A stretch of DNA of 64,000 nt from Toxorhynchites rutilus septentrionalis. Lineage: Eukaryota; Arthropoda; Insecta; Diptera; Culicidae. The notes under the pieces are model-generated. The model saw only the letters and a list, made by a program, of their open reading frames with translations, was not told the origin of the DNA and ran no database searches. Position numbers and translations under genes: made by a program. The stretch spans positions 113,202,716 to 113,266,715 of the forward strand of contig NC_073745.1 in NCBI RefSeq assembly GCF_029784135.1, read 5' to 3'. Shown here piece after piece: positions 56,701 through 64,000 of this stretch (positions are counted from its first letter, which is position 1; each line of letters begins with the position of its first letter).

Positions 56701-57219
56701 AAGAACGATTTCTCATGTTTCGAGCCTCTTTTCATAATTTTTTCGTTGATGTTTCTCGTGACAAACCTCCCATGAAACTTCACCAATTTTCTATGCTCTA
56801 CGCTTTTTATCTATGATTTATCTTTGTTTTTAAATTGATTCCCAAGGGCTAAATTCTATTGAAAATTGCCAGTGGTTCCAGTTTTCCGAAAAGCTTTGAG
56901 TGCACTTGAATTATCTACATAAAGCTTAGAGCAATGGCTATCTCACCATAGATTGAGAGGCCTTCGACGAACTGTGGAACCTGGAATGGGTTCCGTTTGA
57001 GCGCGAACTGCGCTGTCATAAATCAAACGAGAAAGGAAGTTATACTCCTCCAATGGAGTTAAACCATCTCTGGAATTGATGGTTAGAGCAATTGTGTCCG
57101 CGTATTCTTTCCAGTCAATGTGTCTTGTGAGGCCATATGTCATGTTTATGGATTCCGAAGAATTTTGATTGGCAAGTGATCACTACCATTGGGATCCTGG
57201 ATTACATTCCACTTACAAT

Positions 57220-57930
57220 TTTTTTTATTATTAATTCGTTTATTCTTACAGGCTCAAGTTTTAAGCAGCCGAATTCCTAACTATATTTTTATAACTATAC
57301 ATAAACAATTTTCATAAATATAATGTTAGTAAAGTAGAAAACTGATTACTAGCGGTCTACTCGGTCTATTCGTGATTAGAAGGATGACATACTTTTTCAG
57401 GAAAAGGATGAGATAGAAGGTTTATAACAATGTTGATGATCGCACTCAATTTTTAAATCTATTCGTATATCCGTATATCGTATATCGTATATCACATTTC
57501 AACTAAATCTACTGTTTATAGCAAGGAGTCCTGTTACTCGCAGAGAATGAAAATGGGGGTATAAGCATATAGGGACAATCACATACAAAGATCGAAAGCT
57601 TCAAGGAAAACATATACTTGGGACATGCAATCAAGGTCTAACCGAGTCAACACATCTCTCACCGGCACCTTGGGCCCGAAGGGAGTTTTCTAAATTCGAT
57701 CTGGCGACAAGATACACCTCGCACGACCAAACAACGTGCTCGATGTCGTGGTGACCTTGGCCACAAACACAAAGATTGTTGTGGCCAAGAATTATACGAA
57801 AGAGTAGCGCGTCTAACGAACAGTGATTGGACATGAGTCGGGAGAAGGTGCGAATAAAGTCCCGACTCAAGTCCAGACTTTTGAACCATAGTTTGAGGCT
57901 AACCTAAGGGATGATCGAGTGGAGCCACCT
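57220..57930 (-). mobile_element. Younger LINE 3' fragment with 16-bp TSD
   Basis: acattccacttacaat (57204-57219) and acattccacttgcaat (57931-57946) match at 15 of 16 positions and flank the insert. It encodes the C-terminal zinc-knuckle region of a LINE polyprotein (FSRLMSNHCSLDALLFRIIL, then LCVCGQGHHDIEHVVWSC) at about 57889-57631. A 3' UTR follows. Its 3' end is similar to the tail of the host LINE near 56440-56620, so it is the same or a sister family. 5'-truncated. Confidence 0.85.
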
Positions 57931-57953
57931 ACATTCCACTTGCAATCTAACTA

Positions 57954-58121
57954 CACCCATACCTCGCTATACGGCCGCTCTTTATACGTCATTTCATTGA
58001 ACAAGCTTGGAACCGATCCGATAGAGTTTGTATGAATTTGTATTGAAATAATTGATTCGTTACACGGCTTTTTTCTTAGCGGCCCAGGAACGTATCTAGG
58101 CCGTAAAGCGAGGTATGGGTG
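57954..58121. mobile_element. Tigger/pogo-like MITE
   Basis: cacccatacctcgctatacg and its inverse (with small changes) form the ends, flanked by TA at 57952-57953 and 58122-58123. The 168-base insert lies in the LINE endonuclease reading frame. No coding capacity. Confidence 0.85.
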
Positions 58122-59013
58122 TATAGTAAATTCGAGCAAAGCGAAAGGTCAAGAGCACTTGGGTTAGCAGGAGGTTTCGGTACACGTGTTGTTTTCTCTA
58201 GTGATCAAAACGGTCATATTGTCGTCGTTCTGTTCCCCTGGCAGTTCCGTGAGAATTGAAGTCTCCCAAGATCAACCGTGGCTCAGGAAGTAGTGAGCAC
58301 AAGTCAGCAAACTGCTTCCGGCTAACTATAACTTTCGGAGGCCAATACAAATTGACAATATAGAGGTCTTGCCTCTGATGCTTGCATGACAAGCAACAAC
58401 TTTGATCCCTCCGATAGGTGGAAGGTCAATTCTAATTAATGAGTGGCACTCATTGATCGCCAATAGCACCCCCCAGCATCTGTCATAACGGTCCAAGCGT
58501 ATGATATTCAAATCAAGGAAAGAGTGATGATTTCGCGAAGAAAGCCAAGTTTCGGACAAAGTCATAACATCACAACTAATGTTAAGAATCAAAAACTTGA
58601 ACATATCCATTTTAGGGATAAGACTACGACAGTTCCACTGTAAAACAATGGTATTTCTATTTACGATTTACCTCTCTATTTAAATTAGCCATCGAGAGAG
58701 ATAATCATTGTAAGGAGGGACCATGTTTGCATCAATTGCTGCAAAAGTGTCTTTACTATTGGAAGCATTGCGGTGACAGTGGATCCGATGAAGTCGGAAG
58801 CATTAAAGCACGTGAAGATTTGATCCACAAGACAACTTGTCAGACAACTTTATTGGAAAGTTGTATTTGACGGTAAAACAGGGACAGTTGGGGTTTTTGA
58901 TGTCCCCTCGAATACTGGGTCGCTCGAAGGAGAACTATTCCCACGGAAGTCAGGAGGAACCTGATTATGCTTGTTCGCTACACTCGATAATTAAGGCAAG
59001 CTAATAGGGGGTA

Positions 59014-59950
59014 TCACCGATGGGACTTGCCGTTCAATTTTGGGAAAGGACACATTCTTGGATTCCCTTGAAAAAAGAACGGTGTGCCCACATTAGCTGT
59101 ATCCACTTCCAATTCGTCACCTGGCAACGTGTCGAAGACATTGTATGTGTTGATTGTTTGTTGATGTTGGGCCAATAAAGAAGTGCCCTCTAAAATTTCC
59201 GCGAAAGTGCGCTTCGAGCGTACCTTTAAGAAACGCTTCTGTTTTTCCCAGCGACCCTTGTAAGTTTCACGTGCTGGTCGCTCATGTAGGGTTCTCCTGC
59301 AATATGAACATTTTTGCTCAATCGCACTGCAGGGTTTCTCACATAATGCTCTCCGCAAGTGGCACAGCGTTCCTTGTTGGCGCTATAAGCCAACGAATCA
59401 GAAGGCGTAAATTTATTTTTTTTCCTTACTTGGAGACTTCTCCGAGTTGGTGCCAGTCCAAGACTTTGACTTCCATTTCAGTTATCACCCCCCAAATTCT
59501 ACGTCATGGGAGGGGATAAATACGCGATATTCGAGAGTGAAATGCTTATCAGCAACAATCTCTTTTGTGTCCTTCCGGTCTGTCACGACAACTCGCAATT
59601 TTTTCGGTCTAACCTTACAAATATCAGACACAGAAGTTCATCTGTCCAGATCTTTTATTATCTGAATAACCTTCACGGCTTTACCATTTGTTTTGGCCGA
59701 AAGAAAACAACCCATGGTACATTTTCTGGATAAAGTAAGATTTAAGGTGGGAGAGGGAGAGTGGGAATATTAGAAGGTTGAGAAGGTTGAGGGGCTTGGT
59801 AAAGTAAGCTGTCTTGTCCCCGGAAAAACTATCTTCCAATGTAGTAATACGTCTCAACGTTTTTCCTGTCCCTTTTTGCGTACAAAAGGAGAAGTCACTC
59901 GTTTCAAAATCGGTGATCTCCACATCAGTAGACCCCCACAACCTTCTGTC
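59014..59950 (-). pseudogene. LINE ORF1 (Gag-like) pieces
   Basis: The last open piece (59358-59014) includes CSYCRRTLHERPARE, part of a zinc-knuckle region, then a basic segment KVRSKRTFAEILEGTSLL and the C-terminus. Upstream, fragments such as VYFPPDVPWVVFF and EYRVYIPSHDVEFGGVITE can be read only by changing frames, so several frameshifts are present. ORF1 proteins of this type bind LINE RNA. The 5' end is lost at the foldback that starts at 59955. Confidence 0.65.
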
Positions 59951-59954
59951 ATTA

Positions 59955-61036
<1,082 letters not shown>

Positions 61037-61533
61037 TATGTGTAATTATTGTATTGATTAATTGATTTCTTGGATTCTACATTTTTCACGAGTGCGAAAA
61101 AGATAGCTACGGAGATGGTCAAAAACAACACCACAGAAATATCAAAATTCGCGTTAGAAGAAAAGGAACAGAGGAATAAGGTTAGGTTCGATGCTGTCCT
61201 TTATAACCAGAAACTGTGTCTCCATGTACTCTAGTTATCTAGTCACTAGTTCTAAAAGATTCTCAAATATTGTTTCACAGCAACGTTCGAGTGGTGGGAA
61301 ACGTCATTTTGATCTGCTCGAATGATATGATTAATGGTTTATTTCGCCATTTTAAGAATTACATATAAATACTACACGAAGCTCCGATGAAATTCCATTT
61401 CTCAAGCATTGGAAAGGGTAGCAAAATCATTTTAGATAAATGAAAACCGATCTTCTTGAAATAAAACGATTTTACGGGATCTAGTTTTCTTCCATTTTTT
61501 TGAAAAAATATTATTGGCAACCCTCGTTATGCG

Positions 61534-63458
61534 AGTGGAAGAAAACGGATTTGTGCTTCAATCAAGGTAAATTGTTCCATACTGTAGGATTGTTTTACAG
61601 CTTTGTTTTTGTAATATCGTCGACTATGCTCGTCAATATCCATCACAGTAACGCAAGCACTGCAAGCACTTGGATTATTCAAATTCATCGAATTTGTGCT
61701 CCAATTTACTGTCCATCATTTTTCACTTACACATTCTTCATGATTTTAAGCTTTTTTCCAGTTTCTGCTCACTTCTCGATGAGCTTACCCGGTTGAACGA
61801 ATTTCAAGAAACTTTTAATCAATCGCCTGCCATCAGTGTTCGTGTCTCCAGTAAATGGAACGGAAGCATGGAAGCATTTCAATTGACCGAAGCGCGCGCT
61901 AGATCCTGATTTGGCTCCACAGGAAATTTGACACGTTTACGCTTTTCTAATCAGTTTTCATCTCTGGTTTGCCACGAAATTAATACCGTGTTCAGTTAAC
62001 CATGGCGAGAGCCAAGCGACAGAGGGAATGATTCTGTGCGCGATAATTAAGCAATCGTTGCTCTCCCAGGAGCTGGATGGAGGTCGTCGTGATTCGGTTG
62101 GTCGTTAGCTGGTTTGGCGTTAACCGAGCAGATTATTAGAAATAATTGTACAACTTAATCCAGAGGGGGAAATGGTTTGCTCAAGTGTTTCCTAGTGACA
62201 TGTACGCGGTGGGAAGATTTATCCGCATCCGAGACGATGCTCGTCATCGTCACCGGAAAGCTGGTGTACATTATTAATGCTCGCTAAACTCGCGTGAATA
62301 ATGAATGAATTGCAAATGTGTACCGTAAGCAATCTGGGCCCGAACGTATCCGGAGTGTATGTTGCCCGAATCGACGGATTGGTTTATGTCGGAAGCTAGG
62401 ACCAATGTTGCTTAATCTCCATCACCGCAAGGCAGCTCGACAGATGTCCGATTTATGTTTGTCTAGATCCGGGGCAATGGTACTGGCACGGCGTGGGAAT
62501 GAGTGTATCGAATGATTGAATGGGTCTTGCCAACCAGAATTTAATCGATAAAAACGGCTATCAATGGATTCAAAACAGATGCTGCTTCAGAAAAGTTGGT
62601 ATACACGAAACAAAGATCCATCCTAACATCTCAAATGTATCATCTTTGTTTATGATTGTGGAGACTTTCTATGGTAAATATTCACACGCGAATAGAAAAT
62701 CGGCATTTTGATGTCAAGTTAGAATTTTCCTGTAAAGAGTTACATCCCGCTCCGGTGTCGTAATCGAAACTAGGATTTCCATCAACGACATAAATTGCGT
62801 TGAGTATTGGGATTATTCCAAACAGAAATGGAGCATTTCACGATAGCAAATGGAGACGATAGGTTCCCGCTGTGGGTGAGTTGAGATGGGATTAAACCGA
62901 ATACTTCACTATCACAGGGTGGAATAATCGTTGTGGCAGGTCGGGTAAGACGGTGGTAGCGTTGCTATATACTGTTCTATGTTACATGCTGAGTCACATG
63001 ATGCAGTAGTCTCGGAGACGGTAAATATTGCTTCAGTCTTAGCAGGAAACGGAAAATCAAAGATTTATTCATCGTAGAAGATTTGTGCTTGACAGGTAAT
63101 TTTAGAAGTCGTACTGAGAAGTACATTAGGGATATGTGGTGAACTTTATTCATTGACCTACTGCTCTAGAGTTGGGAATGATTAAGAATTTTCATCCTAG
63201 TTAGAGTGTTGAACATTTCCAGACAGAATGACTTGATAATTTGCAGAATTTAAATCGAAAAGTTTTGTTCTGAATGAAACGTTACACACGCTTTTGGCTC
63301 AGTAGATTAAGTATTTTACTGTTGGGGTGACTTTGACTCTATCGGTGTTCATAATACAGTTGAGTAATCGATCAGTAGACGGATCTGGAATTTCCGTGAA
63401 ATTTACACTATCGATTTCGATTTGCCGACTTACCAAACTCAAAATGTGTACATGAGGT
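61534..63458. other. No recognised gene
   Basis: Anonymous DNA, less AT-extreme at 61900-62520. Frames at 61500-61796 and 62318-62515 carry no recognisable domain. It may be host intergenic sequence. Confidence 0.4.
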
Positions 63459-63459
63459 G

Positions 63460-64000
63460 AAGGGTGTATCGTTTAAAATCCGCACACACAAAATTCATTC
63501 TCAAAATTCGAGTTTTTATCCGATTATCACCAAATTTTTGCATTTTAACCCATCCTTTCTTTATTTCTCCTACATTCTTCACCACTTTAGGCCGTTTCAA
63601 AAGGTGCCCCTTCATAATGGTCCAGTATTTTTCTATAGGGCGCAGTTCCGGAGTGTTTGGGGGGTTCAGAACTTTCGGCATAAAATCGACATCATTCGCT
63701 TTATATCACTCTAGCACGTCCTTCGTGTAGTGGCATGGTGTCAAACACTCTTACAAATACAGCTGTCCATTAATGGTGCTTGCGGTAACGAAAGGTGCGC
63801 TTTCTGTAAGTACAAATCGCTTACCAAAATAAGAATTTCTTACCGAATTTCGCCATCTTCTGTGTCCGGAGGTTCTCCGACACTTCCAGTTATTCTTGGC
63901 AGTCACATACAGGTTTTCTGGAATCTGGTTGAAGTCCGCCTTCACATATGCCTCATCATCAATTACGCAACGGTGTGTTTTGGTTAACTTCTGGTCGTAC
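63460..64000 (-). pseudogene. DD37E-like mariner relic, third copy, partial
   Basis: From the window edge inward (minus strand): DDEAYVKADFNQIPENLYV-like sequence, KRFVLTESAPFVTASTINGQ, then a stop and CHYTKDVLE. A second stop follows, then FMPKVLNPPNTPELRPIEKYW and a C-terminal tail in several frames. The wording follows copies 1 and 2, but the segment with the second catalytic Asp (between GQLYL and CHYTKDVLE) is deleted. The presumed end aagggtgtatcgtttaaaat at 63459-63478 resembles the DD37E ends only over its first bases; no TA was seen beside it. It continues beyond the window. Confidence 0.75.

Larger units (their letters stand above)
56943..58650 (-). pseudogene. LINE endonuclease, split by two insertions
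   Basis: The N-terminal part (58650-58198) reads FTVELSQSYPK-type sequence, then DVMTLSETWLSSRNHHSFLD and ILGDFNSHGTARG, landmarks of the apurinic endonuclease domain, with frameshifts. The C-terminal part resumes at 57946/57203 as LDCKWNVIQDPNGSDHLPI, containing the SDHLPI motif. It continues HIDWKEYADTIALTINSRDG to 56943, where a stop interrupts. The two halves are separated by the MITE at 57954-58121 and the younger LINE at 57220-57930. Confidence 0.75.
56440..59950 (-). mobile_element. I/Jockey-type LINE relic, older copy
   Basis: Minus-strand order: ORF1 pieces (about 59940-59014), the start of the endonuclease (58650-58198), the end of the endonuclease (57203-56943, beyond a nested MITE and a nested LINE), then a decayed stretch to an A-rich tail near 56440. 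The reverse transcriptase is missing. The family is a mosquito-type I/Jockey LINE judged by ORF1 and EN wording; the exact clade is uncertain. Confidence 0.75.

Overview
This window looks like intergenic DNA from an insect, most likely a culicine mosquito. It is AT-rich, and no conventional host gene can be read with confidence. Almost everything recognisable is transposon-derived. The mosquito inference rests on the DD37E (ITm) Tc1/mariner transposases, the two tRNA-like SINEs, the R1-, I/Jockey-, Gypsy- and BEL-type retroelements, and the abundance of small TA-flanked MITEs. No species can be named from sequence alone.

Layout. 1-1725: a large foldback repeat with an extra diverged arm. 2890-4612: a second foldback family, split by an internally deleted rosa-type (DD41D) mariner. 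4613-11310: mostly anonymous DNA with hairpins and MITEs. 11311-12576: DD37E copy 1. 13793-15130: a pogo-like MITE, a hAT transposase fragment, a perfect palindrome and short tandem arrays. 16120-17510: a decayed mauritiana-like mariner carrying a minus-strand SINE. 17720-18652: a foldback and a piggyBac-like MITE. 24177-25452: DD37E copy 2, inverted. 25523-37255: an irritans-like mariner split by a 10.46-kb Gypsy retrotransposon on the minus strand; that element itself holds a 1.5-kb foldback with two MITEs inside.

38241-47740: a BEL/Pao relic split by an R1-clade LINE (perfect 14-bp target duplication). Next to it an LTR-like sequence is broken by a 4.5-kb hAT-like element, which holds a mariner, which in turn holds a promoter-bearing repeat with a 710-bp tandem array. 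47798-48742: another foldback. 48779-49056: a tRNA-derived SINE with clear target duplications. 53768-61525: a 7.76-kb hAT-like insertion with a perfect 8-bp target duplication, the sibling of the element at 42790-47268. It is swollen by nested LINEs, a MITE and a TA-flanked foldback with an (AT)n tract. 63460-64000: the end of a third DD37E-type relic running off the window.

How it fits together: the genes here do not form a pathway. They are layered insertions, and target duplications give a relative order of events. All transposase and reverse transcriptase frames inspected are broken by stops, frameshifts or deletions, so every element would have to be mobilised in trans, if at all. The best candidates for something undescribed are the long hAT-like non-autonomous family and the 710-bp tandem repeat with its core-promoter-like segment.
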